A DNA stretch of 64,000 bases, taken from NCBI GenBank assembly GCA_947497985.1, contig CANMIX010000011.1, positions 101,877-165,876 on the forward strand. The letters are read 5' to 3'. A model generated the notes under the pieces. It made no database searches. It was not told the origin of the DNA and saw nothing but the letters and a program-made list of their open reading frames with translations. Below, piece after piece: positions 35,971 through 45,481 of the stretch; the first letter of the stretch is position 1, and each line of letters opens with the position of its first letter. The stretch comes from an uncultured Paracoccaceae bacterium. GTDB taxonomy: Bacteria > Pseudomonadota > Alphaproteobacteria > Rhodobacterales > Rhodobacteraceae. Both the position numbers and the translations under genes were made by a program.

Positions 35971-36399
35971 ATGCCCCTCACCTATTTGCACACAATGGTC
36001 CGCGTAAAAGACCTGGAAAAGTCCATGGCCTTTTACGAGCTTCTGGGCCTGAAAGAGACCAAACGTATGGACAGCGAAAAAGGCCGTTTTTCGTTGATTT
36101 TCATGGCAGCCCCCGGCCAGGAAGACACACCGATTGAGCTGACCTACAATTGGGATGGCGACGAAGCGCTGCCCAGCGACAGCCGCCACTTTGGCCATCT
36201 GGCTTATGGCGTGGATGATATTTACGCGGTCTGCCAGCATTTGATGGACAATGGCGTCACCATCAACCGCCCGCCGCGTGACGGGCACATGGCCTTTGTC
36301 CGCTCGCCCGACAATATCTCGATTGAGTTGCTGCAAAACGGCGACCGCTTGGAACCCGCGGAACCCTGGGCCAGCATGGAAAACACCGGAGGCTGGTAA
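35971..36399 (+). CDS. gloA: Lactoylglutathione lyase (glyoxalase I)
   Basis: A 142-aa metal-dependent glyoxalase I, detoxifying methylglyoxal as its glutathione hemithioacetal. The four ligand regions are visible: LHTMVRVKDLEKS (His), IELTYNWD (Glu), HFGHLAYGVDDI (His) and NISIELLQ (Glu). GGAG lies about 8 bases upstream of the ATG at 35971. Downstream, 36400-36646 is AT-rich and gene-free. Confidence 0.9.
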   Translation: MPLTYLHTMVRVKDLEKSMAFYELLGLKETKRMDSEKGRFSLIFMAAPGQEDTPIELTYNWDGDEALPSDSRHFGHLAYGVDDIYAVCQHLMDNGVTINRPPRDGHMAFVRSPDNISIELLQNGDRLEPAEPWASMENTGGW

Positions 36400-36646
36400 G
36401 CTCCCCCGACGAAGACAAGTGCTAGCCTGCACGTTGGGCTACCACTTTTTTGGAAGTTTACGCAACTTGAATGACGCCCTCGACCAATTTGGGCTGCGAG
36501 ACCTTTGGCATCCCACCGCATTTTTACAAGACCTGAGTTTTAGGTTCATTGAATAAATTACGTGACGCATTCAACCGAACTTTAACTCAACACATAGTAG
36601 AAGTTGAATTACGTATTTTCACTTAATTCAACTATGGGACGCTACT

Positions 36647-37201
36647 ATGAAACCTACTCTATTGGGCGCAGCGCTTTTGTTATCCACCAGCGCGACAGTC
36701 GGACAAGCCGCCACAGTAAACTGGGCGTTAGAAGGCACTGCAACCGTATCACGCGGAGGAAGCACCGCAGCTCTGGCGATCGATGGTGACGAGACGACCG
36801 GTTGGAATGCTGGCAGTCTCCCGTTCCACTTCTTTGAAATTGACCTTGGTCAACAACGCGAGGTTTCTGCGGTGCGCGCATTGGTGGGACAAAGGCCGAA
36901 TGGAAACACGCTGCACAATGTCTTTTTGGACGGTGTCGAAAGCTTCACCTGGGACCAATTCACGAGCAACGGCGATTGGCTGACCTTTGTATTGCCTGAA
37001 CCGACAGAAGTCCAATTTGTCCGTATTGAAACGGTAAGCTCACCAAGCTGGACAGCCTGGAACGAGATCCAAATCTTACAAGGCGACATCGCCCCTGTTC
37101 CCGTGCCAGCCTCTGCGCTGCTTCTTCTTGGCACCTTCTTTAGCTTTGGTTGGCTGAAACGCCGCTCCGCCAAAACCGGCCTGCGCCCGCAAACCTCTTG
37201 A
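36647..37201 (+). CDS. VPLPA-CTERM sorted exported protein with a discoidin-like domain
   Basis: A 184-aa exported protein: signal peptide ending in GQAATV (about residue 22), a beta-rich middle resembling F5/8 type C (discoidin) domains (IDGDETTGWNAGS, FFEIDLGQQREVSAVRALVG, VQFVRIETVSSPSWTAWNEIQIL), and a C-terminal tail PVPVPASALLLLG followed by hydrophobic residues and LKRR. That tail is the VPLPA-type sorting signal handled by an exosortase in Rhodobacterales. A surface or matrix role with carbohydrate binding is inferred. No exosortase gene is in the window. Confidence 0.82.
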   Translation: MKPTLLGAALLLSTSATVGQAATVNWALEGTATVSRGGSTAALAIDGDETTGWNAGSLPFHFFEIDLGQQREVSAVRALVGQRPNGNTLHNVFLDGVESFTWDQFTSNGDWLTFVLPEPTEVQFVRIETVSSPSWTAWNEIQILQGDIAPVPVPASALLLLGTFFSFGWLKRRSAKTGLRPQTS

Positions 37202-37251
37202 ACAACAAAAGCTGGACACCTTAAGCTTTTTCGACAAGTAAATTTTTCTTA

Positions 37252-37278
37252 GGCCGCGCATATCAGCGCGGTCTTTTT
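37252..37278 (+). terminator. Terminator of the VPLPA-CTERM gene
   Basis: GGCCGCGC and GCGCGGTC form an 8-bp stem with one G-T pair around ATATCA, followed by TTTTT. A self-complementary AGCGGCCGCT with five T lies further on at 37336-37349. Confidence 0.75.
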
Positions 37279-37453
37279 CGTCGTATCCCATTTGCATCTT
37301 TCGACCGTTAAACGCAAAACGACCGCCCATTTAAGAGCGGCCGCTTTTTGAATTGGTGTTCACCGTTGCATTCTACAACGTGCATCAAAACGGTCGTCCG
37401 GGCCATTCTGGCCGCTCCGTCAAGACGCGGAATTCTTCAGGTCTGATCTACGT

Positions 37454-37951
37454 TTAGTAGATGTAGCGGATCTGGTCAGACCAGTACCGCTCCACGCGCT
37501 TTAGCGACGTGGTAATATCGGCAATCCCTTCGACGCTGATCACGTCTCGGTTTTCCAGCCCCTCAGCGTGGCGCAGGAACAATTCGGTTACGATGTCCCG
37601 AATTTCACGCCCCTTGGTAGTGAGGCGTACACGGACAGACCGCCGGTCGATTTCACAACGTTGATGGTGCATATACCCCATCTCGACCAGCTTCTTGAGG
37701 TTGTAGCTTACGTTACTGCCTTGATAGTAACCACGGGATTTAAGTTCCCCCGCCGTCACCTCATTGTCCCCGATGTTGAACAGCAGAAGAGCCTGAACCG
37801 CGTTGATTTCAAGAACGCCTACGCGTTCAAATTCATCCTTGATCACGTCCAGCAGCAGACGATGCAAACGCTCGACTAGCGCTAGCGCTTCAAGGTAGCC
37901 AGTCATGAACCCTTTGGAGTCCTGCTGGCCAATTGGCATTTCCATACTCAT
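37454..37951 (-). CDS. MarR family regulator (LdtR-like)
   Basis: A 165-aa MarR-fold winged helix protein. VLEINAVQALLLFNIGDNEVTAGELKSRGYYQGSNVSYNLKKLVEMGYMHHQRCEIDRRSVRVRLT contains the recognition helix and the wing with the conserved DRRS. The block resembles LdtR-type alphaproteobacterial MarR proteins. GGAG six bases upstream favours the ATG at 37951 over one two codons earlier. No target operon is obvious nearby. Confidence 0.85.
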   Translation of the reverse strand: MSMEMPIGQQDSKGFMTGYLEALALVERLHRLLLDVIKDEFERVGVLEINAVQALLLFNIGDNEVTAGELKSRGYYQGSNVSYNLKKLVEMGYMHHQRCEIDRRSVRVRLTTKGREIRDIVTELFLRHAEGLENRDVISVEGIADITTSLKRVERYWSDQIRYIY

Positions 37952-38025
37952 GCGCATCTCCGACTCGAATTTGCTAGAGACAGAATGCGCTGAATTTCCG
38001 AAAATTGCGTTAAGGCATTTCAGAT

Positions 38026-38334
38026 TTATTTTTGATAAGTTTGCGAGACTTTCTTAACCAAATCAGCAAGTTCTTCGGGCGGGCTCATCTGACCGGTTAC
38101 CCATTGCAGAAGATCCTGATCATTCTCGTTCAGCATCGCCTCGTAAAGGTCCAACTCAGCCGTCTCCATCCCAGCAAGGTTTGCCTCAGCGTAGCCTTGC
38201 AGCAGAATGTCCATTTCCTTGATGCCGCGCCGGATCGACCGCATATAAAGCCGCTTTTTGCGCACCTCGATGGGTTCGTTCTTGGGGCTGTGCTCTTTCA
38301 ACATCAAACCGGCTTCGCGCAAAGGGTCGTTCAC
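38026..38334 (-). CDS. sdhE: Succinate dehydrogenase assembly factor 2 (SdhE)
   Basis: A 102-aa helical protein with the RGxxE motif (RRGIKEMD), which helps attach FAD to the SdhA flavoprotein. LYDLYEAMLNENDQDLLQWVTG-like C-terminal segment LDLYEAMLNENDQDLLQWV is typical. The start is GTG at 38334, overlapping the stop of the upstream regulator gene (GTGA), with GAGGAG upstream, so the two are coupled. Confidence 0.9.
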   Translation of the reverse strand: MNDPLREAGLMLKEHSPKNEPIEVRKKRLYMRSIRRGIKEMDILLQGYAEANLAGMETAELDLYEAMLNENDQDLLQWVTGQMSPPEELADLVKKVSQTYQK

Positions 38335-38741
38335 GGGTTCATCTCCTCGATGATGGTTTTCAACCGTTTTTCCAAACGGGCGGCGCGGTCGGTGTTCTCG
38401 CGCATCTCGCTGCGCAATTGCCGCAGATCCCGCAAAAGGTCACGCAAATTTTGTGGAGCGTTGTCTTCCTCGGGCGAGGACGTGCCCTCACCTTCGCCAG
38501 TCATCAACCACATGATCGAGACATTCAGAATGCCTGCCATCATGGACGTCCGGTTGGCACGCGGTTCTGACAGATCCTGTTCCCATCCGACCAGCGTCAC
38601 TTTTTTGACGCCCAAACGCCGCGCCAATTGCGCCTGCGTCATGCTTGCCGCTTCGCGTGCCGCTGCAATTCGATCTCCCAATGTGGCCATATCCGGGCCG
38701 TACCAGTCCATCTCTGTTTCGACTGCTTCGCCTTCGCTCAT
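38331..38741 (-). CDS. XRE family helix-turn-helix protein
   Basis: A 136-aa protein with an N-terminal HTH_3 domain (LGDRIAAAREAASMTQAQLARRLGVKKVTLVGWEQDLSEPRA, about residues 20-60) and a C-terminal coiled coil (LRDLLRDLRQLRSEMRENTDRAARLEKRLKTIIEEM). AGGAG seven bases upstream selects the ATG at 38741. It overlaps sdhE by four bases; a tie to respiratory enzyme assembly is only positional. Confidence 0.88.
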   Translation of the reverse strand: MSEGEAVETEMDWYGPDMATLGDRIAAAREAASMTQAQLARRLGVKKVTLVGWEQDLSEPRANRTSMMAGILNVSIMWLMTGEGEGTSSPEEDNAPQNLRDLLRDLRQLRSEMRENTDRAARLEKRLKTIIEEMNP

Positions 38742-38801
38742 TGCCACACTCCTGTATCGATACGCGATCTCGCTTGATCGCTCCTAGGGCGCACCCTATG
38801 A

Positions 38802-40051
<1,250 letters not shown>

Positions 40052-40052
<1 letters not shown>

Positions 40053-40429
40053 TGACAGGCGTGCAGATCACTGCAAATCTGCCCAGCCGGGACTTTGATC
40101 GGACCGAAGCGTTCTATCATCGTCTCGGCTTTGCCACCACTTATCGCGATGGCAGCTGGATGATCCTCACTTATGCGGACACGCAAGTGGAGTTTTTCCC
40201 TCATCCCAAACTTGTCCCCGCCGACAGCTGGTTTTCCGCCTGCCTGCGGGTCGACGACATTGCGCCGCTTCATGACGCCTGGTCGAAACTGGGCCTTGCA
40301 ACCGAAGGGTCCGTCACGCCCCGTTTGGGCGATGTGATCCCGGTCCGTGGCACCGTACCGCGCATGTTTCCCCTGATTGACCCCGACGGCACGCTTTGGC
40401 GGGTGATTGACTTAAAAGGGTTAGGCTAA
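40052..40429 (+). CDS. Bleomycin resistance-like VOC family protein
   Basis: A 125-aa VOC protein close to bleomycin-binding proteins: TANLPSRDFDRTEAFYHRLGFATTYRDGSWMIL is followed by FSACLRVDDIAPLHDAW and IDPDGTLWRVI. Those proteins sequester drug rather than catalyse. The start overlaps the aminotransferase stop (TGATG), so the pair is coupled. Confidence 0.82.
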
Positions 40430-40530
40430 CGCGCCTGTCGTGTTACACAGCGTTTCGGGCGCAACTGGCCCGAATGGACTGACACGAGTTGACCGGCCTG
40501 CGTTGATTGGCCCGAGTTGAAAGGACGATT

Positions 40531-40932
40531 ATGAGCGTAGAGCTTCCCGAATATTACTTCCGCATCCGCGAAAACGGGGCTGTTGTGTTCAAAGTCGACA
40601 CCGAAAATCGCCACCGCCGGATCGACATGGATCAAATCGCCATGGTCAATATCCGCAACGGCGATGTCAAACCCCATGGTAATCGGGTGTTGTCACCGGA
40701 AGATCTCGCAGCGATTGAAACCTGGAAAGCCGACCGCCGTGCCACCTTGGCCAGCCGCGATCTCGACGACATTCACCGCACCATCGACCATCTGAACCTG
40801 ACCACACAATGGGCCCAGTCCAAGGCGGATCCGGATCAGTTGGATGACGTCACCGACCGCCTGCTGATGGCCATGCACGACCTGCGCACTGTTCTGGTCC
40901 GCAAAAAGGCCGACCGGCTGAGCAAAGGCTAA
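40531..40932 (+). CDS. Conserved protein of unknown function
   Basis: A 133-aa soluble protein I do not recognise. The first half has beta-strand character (YYFRIRENGAVVFKVDTENRHRRIDMDQIAMVNIRNG), the second is helical and charged (EDLAAIETWKADRRATLASRDLDDIHRTIDHLNL). AAAGGA precedes the ATG at 40531. The 100 bases before it contain CGAGTTGA twice. Confidence 0.65.
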   Translation: MSVELPEYYFRIRENGAVVFKVDTENRHRRIDMDQIAMVNIRNGDVKPHGNRVLSPEDLAAIETWKADRRATLASRDLDDIHRTIDHLNLTTQWAQSKADPDQLDDVTDRLLMAMHDLRTVLVRKKADRLSKG

Positions 40933-40973
40933 GCTCCGATCGACGCGGGCAAATGACCCGCGCACATCTCGCA

Positions 40974-41432
40974 TCACAACCGTTTTTCGAAATACACCCG
41001 GTTAAATCCATCCTCATGGCGCCGCCCGGTCTCGTGGTAGCCGAGATGGGGATAAATCTGCAGATTATCGACCATCTTTTCATTGGTATATAACCTGACC
41101 AAGGACATGCCAGCCTGGCGCGCCTGCGCCTCACAAAGGCCGATCAATGCCTTGCCAACTCCTTGCCCAGCGGCGTTTTTGCATACGGCCACATTTTCTA
41201 ACAACATGTGGCTACCTTCCGCGAAGAAGACGATAAAACCAAGCACCTTCTCGCCAGGCCCGACAGCCACATGCATCACCCCGGCGTCAATCAACCTGAC
41301 AAAATCCGCAACCATCGGCGCAGGTTTACGGCCAATGGCTGCAATATACGGAGCATAAGCCTCCTCTGCGCAGCGCTGCACGGCGGCGCAGTCGTCTGTC
41401 TGTGCTCCCCGGACTTCAAATTCTTGAGTCAA
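40974..41432 (-). CDS. GNAT family N-acetyltransferase
   Basis: A 152-aa acetyltransferase with the acetyl-CoA motif LENVAVCKNAAGQGVGKALIGLCEAQA (Q-G-V-G-K) and the C-terminal LYTNEKMVDNLQIYPHLGYHETGRR. Substrate unknown. Start at the first ATG. Confidence 0.87.
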   Translation of the reverse strand: MTQEFEVRGAQTDDCAAVQRCAEEAYAPYIAAIGRKPAPMVADFVRLIDAGVMHVAVGPGEKVLGFIVFFAEGSHMLLENVAVCKNAAGQGVGKALIGLCEAQARQAGMSLVRLYTNEKMVDNLQIYPHLGYHETGRRHEDGFNRVYFEKRL

Positions 41433-41594
41433 AACACTCTCCTAAGATCCACGGCCCGAACCTCGCCATCAGCAACGCAGCCAGTTTCGCTTGGTTCGCC
41501 GCGATTTTCGCGTCCCCCTTTTGTGCACGCGCGCTGTGTCCAAAGCCAAACGGTCGATTTAAGTTACCAACACATCGGACAGGAGGTAAGAGAT

Positions 41595-42353
41595 ATGTCA
41601 CTGATGCCAATCGGTCGCCTCATACACGCTGACAAAAACGGCGTGCTGCCTCGCATTGGTTGCCCACCGCACCCGTCGTGGTCTAGTGTTTTGAATGATC
41701 TCGTCTGGCAGCTGCAAAGTCACTGCACCGACAACGCGTTCTCGGTTGTGCTACGCGGGTCTGTGGCTCGCGGCGCCTCCCTCAATGAAGCCGCCGATTT
41801 GGATCTTGTCATCTTATACGATGATACGATGCCACCGATACAAAACCTTCAAAGCAATGTGGTCCCAACATTACCGATTGAGGTTTCCTATATCGAACGC
41901 AACGCACTGAAAACTGACGCGAAATGGGTTTGGATGCGATTTATGTTGGCCCACAACGGCCACACAATCTTGGGTCCTGACACGCTCAAAGATCTGCCAG
42001 AGCCGCGCATAGGCCCCCAGTGCTATGCCCACTTACGAGACGCGGATGAATGGTTGCGTGATTGGCGCCTATACTGGGATCGGGACCAGGATTACCCGGC
42101 AATCTGCACATGGCTCATGAAGCGTATCGTGCGTGCGCTGTTTGAAAGCCAAGTCACGCGGATCAACGCGTTCAGTCGCGATATCTATCCCTGTGCCCAA
42201 GTCGCCAAAGACGCATTCCCACATGCACGCCCTGCTATTCACAAAGCGGCAGAGCTTGCGATTACCCCAACCTCCGATTTTGACACCATTGACCAAACCG
42301 TTGGGCGTTTGTCTGACATCTTGCTTTCACAACACGCTGAAATCACAATGTAA
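41595..42353 (+). CDS. Nucleotidyltransferase domain protein
   Basis: A 252-aa protein with an N-terminal pol-beta-like nucleotidyltransferase motif: VLRGSVARGASLNEAADLDLVILYD has the G-S, A-R-G and paired aspartates of the catalytic site. The C-terminal part (YAHLRDADEWLRDWRLYWDRDQDY and following) is helical. AGGAGG precedes the ATG at 41595 strongly. No HEPN antitoxin or aminoglycoside gene partner is adjacent, so it may be an orphan adenylyltransferase. Confidence 0.78.
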   Translation: MSLMPIGRLIHADKNGVLPRIGCPPHPSWSSVLNDLVWQLQSHCTDNAFSVVLRGSVARGASLNEAADLDLVILYDDTMPPIQNLQSNVVPTLPIEVSYIERNALKTDAKWVWMRFMLAHNGHTILGPDTLKDLPEPRIGPQCYAHLRDADEWLRDWRLYWDRDQDYPAICTWLMKRIVRALFESQVTRINAFSRDIYPCAQVAKDAFPHARPAIHKAAELAITPTSDFDTIDQTVGRLSDILLSQHAEITM

Positions 42354-42533
42354 TCCCATGCAAAGCAGCATTTTGTCCGCAAATTCACCACAGAAACCAA
42401 TGCGCTGCAAACGCGTCTGCGGGAAAACCACATCAGGTCACACATGACGTCGCAGCCAAGCCTTGTGTCATCCACAATTGACGGCTCATATTACCTGAAT
42501 CACAAACCGCCATTACAGGAAGGACCCGCGCTT

Positions 42534-42950
42534 ATGATTGCTTATGTCACTGTTGGAGCTGATGACATCGACTGTGCAAAGCGGTTTTACTGCGCCTTTT
42601 TGCCGGCCCTCGGGTATTCCATAACTGAAGGGGTCGAGGGTCTCAGCTTTGTGCTCCCCACCCCTGAAGGTGAACACCCGACAGCGCCGGATTTCTACGT
42701 TAAACCTCCGTTCAACGGTCACCCGGCCAGCTCCGGAAACGGAGCCATGGTCGCTTTTGAAGTATCTCGCCAGCAACAGGTTCGCGACCTACACGCTGCC
42801 GCCTGTGCTGCAGGTGGCACAAACGACGGGCCTCCCGGATTTCGCGCAGCCTATGGCGCGAATTTCTATGTCGGCTATCTTCGCGATCCGCACGGCAATA
42901 AAATCGCGCTTTTTTCCAGTAATCCCACTGAGGCCGGACGCGAAGGGTAA
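42534..42950 (+). CDS. VOC family protein
   Basis: A 138-aa vicinal-oxygen-chelate protein: MIAYVTVGADDIDCAKRFYCAFLPALGY begins the first unit, and VGYLRDPHGNKIALF ends the second with a conserved DPHGN region. AGGAAGGA about 10 bases upstream supports the ATG at 42534. Confidence 0.83.
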   Translation: MIAYVTVGADDIDCAKRFYCAFLPALGYSITEGVEGLSFVLPTPEGEHPTAPDFYVKPPFNGHPASSGNGAMVAFEVSRQQQVRDLHAAACAAGGTNDGPPGFRAAYGANFYVGYLRDPHGNKIALFSSNPTEAGREG

Positions 42951-43025
42951 TACCCGTTGGTGACATTGCTGTTGGCTGATCAGTTCCGCGCGTCCAACAG
43001 GAAACACAAGCCGACCGGGCGGGAT

Positions 43026-43202
43026 TTATTTCCCGTCGCGCGCGGCTTTTTCTTCTTTGGTCAGCTTGTTGTTCCAAACATTATTGCTGAGCCCCATTTC
43101 AGGATTTTGCGGCTTGGTCTTGCCAACAGTCACCTTGCCGCCTTTGTTCAGAAACTCCTGAATAAGCGCGTCGTCGGTGGTGTCTTTGGGAACATGTTTC
43201 AT
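43026..43202 (-). CDS. Small conserved-looking protein, 58 aa
   Basis: A 58-aa basic, hydrophilic protein (starts MKHVPKDTTDDALIQEF, ends KEEKAARDGK) with an AGGA seven bases upstream of its ATG. Codon use is like the neighbours and no longer ORF crosses it on either strand convincingly. I do not recognise the family; it has no signal peptide or membrane segment. Confidence 0.6.
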   Translation of the reverse strand: MKHVPKDTTDDALIQEFLNKGGKVTVGKTKPQNPEMGLSNNVWNNKLTKEEKAARDGK

Positions 43203-43321
43203 CAGTTATCCTATCCGCAGTTGCGCGACCTGCCCCAAATGGACATCCGGCGGCTTTCACGCTGACAGGTTAACGAGGCAAGCACAACAGAATGTGACGG
43301 CGCACCAGCCTAACACAAAAG

Positions 43322-43379
43322 AAACCTGGCCTCCCACAATGTCCCGTCACACACAGGTACATCGCAAAAGGCCAGGTTT
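43322..43379 (-). terminator. Terminator of the chemoreceptor gene
   Basis: On the minus strand AAACCTGGCC and GGCCAGGTTT are perfect 10-bp inverted repeats with a long loop (38 bases), followed by CTTTTGTG. The large loop makes this less certain. Confidence 0.55.
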
Positions 43380-43401
43380 GCGGTTTCAGATCTGCCCGCG
43401 G

Positions 43402-44994
43402 TTAGGCCGCGTTGAAGACATCGTCTTGTGCGCTGTATCCGCCTTGGGACCCGCCGTTCGAAGTCAGCTGGAACCGGGTCACAAGCCCCGCCAGTTTCTC
43501 CGCATCCGAATTCAACATGTGACCGGCAGCGGTGGATTCCTCGACCATGGCGGCGTTTTGCTGGGTCACGCGATCCAGTTCAGAGACGCCAGTGTTGATC
43601 TCGTGCAATCCGTTTGCCTGTTCTGCGGCCCCTTCGGCAATACCTGACATCAGACCAGAGATGTGATTGACCTGCTCCACGATTTTTTGGATCGCGGTGC
43701 CCGCCTTGCTGACCAGATCCACGCCAGTTTCAACCTGACGCGAGCTGTCGCCGATCAAAGTCTTGATTTCAGTCGCCGCATCCGCAGAACGCTGCGCAAG
43801 GCCACGCACCTCAGAGGCGACAACCGCGAACCCACGTCCGGCTTCACCGGCTCGTGCGGCTTCTACCCCTGCGTTCAGCGCCAGAAGGTTGGTCTGGAAT
43901 GCAATATCGTCGATCACACCGATGATTTGCGAGATCTTGACCGAGGACTCCTCGATCGCCTTCATAGCTGTCACAGAGTCATTGACGATGTCGCTGCTGG
44001 TTTCCGCCTCGGTGCGGGCCTCACCCATCGAATTCTCAACGCTGCGTGCACTGTCTGCGGCAGCACGTACCGATGTTGTCATCTCTTCCAGGGCGGCGGC
44101 AGTTTCTTCCAAAGTGGCCGCCTGGCTTTCGGTGCGATGAGACAGATCATCAGAGGCTCGCGTAATCTCTCCGGCACCGTTGTTGATCCCATGGGTGACA
44201 TCCATCACCTGCATGATTGTGTCTTTCAAAGCGTTGACCGTCGTATTGAAATTCTGGCGCAACGTTTCGTATTCTTCGGAGAATTGCGTGTTAATCTCGC
44301 AATCCAGCTTACCTTCCGCCAGATCACCAAGATGATCTCCCAGCGTTTCGACAACCTCGGTTGCGGCCCGCTGGCTTGCGGTTGCTTTTGCTTCTGCTTG
44401 GGCGGCGGCTTCGGCTTGCGCCTCTGCTTCTTCCTGTTTGGATGCAAGTTCACGGTCTGCCGCACGGCGTTGCATTTGGCTCATCAGCAGACAGCCGGTT
44501 TCCAACACAACGATCGCGGCATGGATCGCAGTACGTTCAATATTTTCCAACGGAGTGCCACCGGGATAGACCAACGACGGCAGCAGCAAGCTGAAGGAGA
44601 GGTGATGCGTCGCAACCAGAACTGTCGCAAAAATCAACGCCGCTGGGCTGCCTACGGTCGACACAATCGCCAGGGCGGCAAAGAACAGCATATGGGCGTC
44701 AATTTGCCATGGGTGCCCGTTCAGCGCAGAGGTGAACAGGACACAATGCCCGACAAAGCAGAAGCTTAACACAAACTCACGTGTGGATTGGCTAACTCGT
44801 TTTGACAGAAATGCAGCTAAACCCAGCCCCAGGCTGAGGACACCGAACAACCACCAGTTTTCCAGACCATTCAGAAAATATGCGGCTAAAGCAGGCGTCG
44901 GCATTAACAGCCAGCTTGCGATCATCAGCACAAGGCCCTCTTGGGCGTTGTTTTGGGGTGCAGAGGAAGCCTCCGCCGTTCCTAGTACGCGCAT
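43402..44994 (-). CDS. Methyl-accepting chemotaxis protein with multi-pass membrane sensor
   Basis: A 530-aa chemoreceptor. About five or six membrane segments occupy residues 20-170 (GLVLMIASWLLMPTPALAAYFL, LFGVLSLGLGLAAFL, FVLSFCFVGHCVLFTSAL, MLFFAALAIVSTVG, AALIFATVLVATHHLSFSLLL) with no large periplasmic domain, so it probably senses something in or through the membrane. A coiled linker rich in Ala/Gln/Glu follows, then the methyl-accepting signalling domain with the hairpin tip IDDIAFQTNLLALNAGVEAARAGEAGRGFAVVASEVR. It starts within the end of a small secreted-protein gene, overlapping by 13 bases. Confidence 0.93.
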   Translation of the reverse strand: MRVLGTAEASSAPQNNAQEGLVLMIASWLLMPTPALAAYFLNGLENWWLFGVLSLGLGLAAFLSKRVSQSTREFVLSFCFVGHCVLFTSALNGHPWQIDAHMLFFAALAIVSTVGSPAALIFATVLVATHHLSFSLLLPSLVYPGGTPLENIERTAIHAAIVVLETGCLLMSQMQRRAADRELASKQEEAEAQAEAAAQAEAKATASQRAATEVVETLGDHLGDLAEGKLDCEINTQFSEEYETLRQNFNTTVNALKDTIMQVMDVTHGINNGAGEITRASDDLSHRTESQAATLEETAAALEEMTTSVRAAADSARSVENSMGEARTEAETSSDIVNDSVTAMKAIEESSVKISQIIGVIDDIAFQTNLLALNAGVEAARAGEAGRGFAVVASEVRGLAQRSADAATEIKTLIGDSSRQVETGVDLVSKAGTAIQKIVEQVNHISGLMSGIAEGAAEQANGLHEINTGVSELDRVTQQNAAMVEESTAAGHMLNSDAEKLAGLVTRFQLTSNGGSQGGYSAQDDVFNAA

Positions 44995-45281
44995 AATTCT
45001 AACACTTTCTCTCCGTTAACAACGACCCAAGCTCCGCTGTCAAAAAGTCGATCAATGGTTTCACTGGAGTCCAATTTCACAAAAACACCAAGCGGAGGCT
45101 GTACCGGTGAAACCTCTGGCGCATTCGCGCGCACCGCAATTTCACCCGCAGTTCCCCGCCAAGGTTTTGACAAAACCAGAGCAACCTCTCCAACGGCGGG
45201 CTTCTCTTGCAAGACAAGCGCGATCGCCGGCGAAAGGGCTGTGAACATAACTGCAAAAATCATAAAAATCAGCCTGTGCAT
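44982..45281 (-). CDS. Small exported protein upstream of the chemoreceptor
   Basis: A 99-aa protein with a signal peptide (MHRLIFMIFAVMFTALSPAIA, about 21 residues) and a short mature domain (LVLQEKPAVGEVALVLSKPW to VVVNGEKVLELCAY). GAGGG lies four bases before the ATG at 45281. It overlaps the chemoreceptor start, so the two are likely coupled; a periplasmic partner or ligand-binding protein for the receptor is a guess. Confidence 0.7.
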   Translation of the reverse strand: MHRLIFMIFAVMFTALSPAIALVLQEKPAVGEVALVLSKPWRGTAGEIAVRANAPEVSPVQPPLGVFVKLDSSETIDRLFDSGAWVVVNGEKVLELCAY

Positions 45282-45481
45282 GGCACCCTCTCTTACAATT
45301 TCGTTAGAGCAAAGAGTTCTTAACAAAGGCCTTCACTTTAAGAATTCCGAATACCTAATACTCATCCGTTACGTGTATTTGCATAAGTTTTTATTCAATT
45401 CTCGGCACGTCTCCGCGCGCAGCATGCGCCCTCCCCGATCCGTGACTTGCAACCAGACCCTGCCCTCGCTACCTGTTGAAT

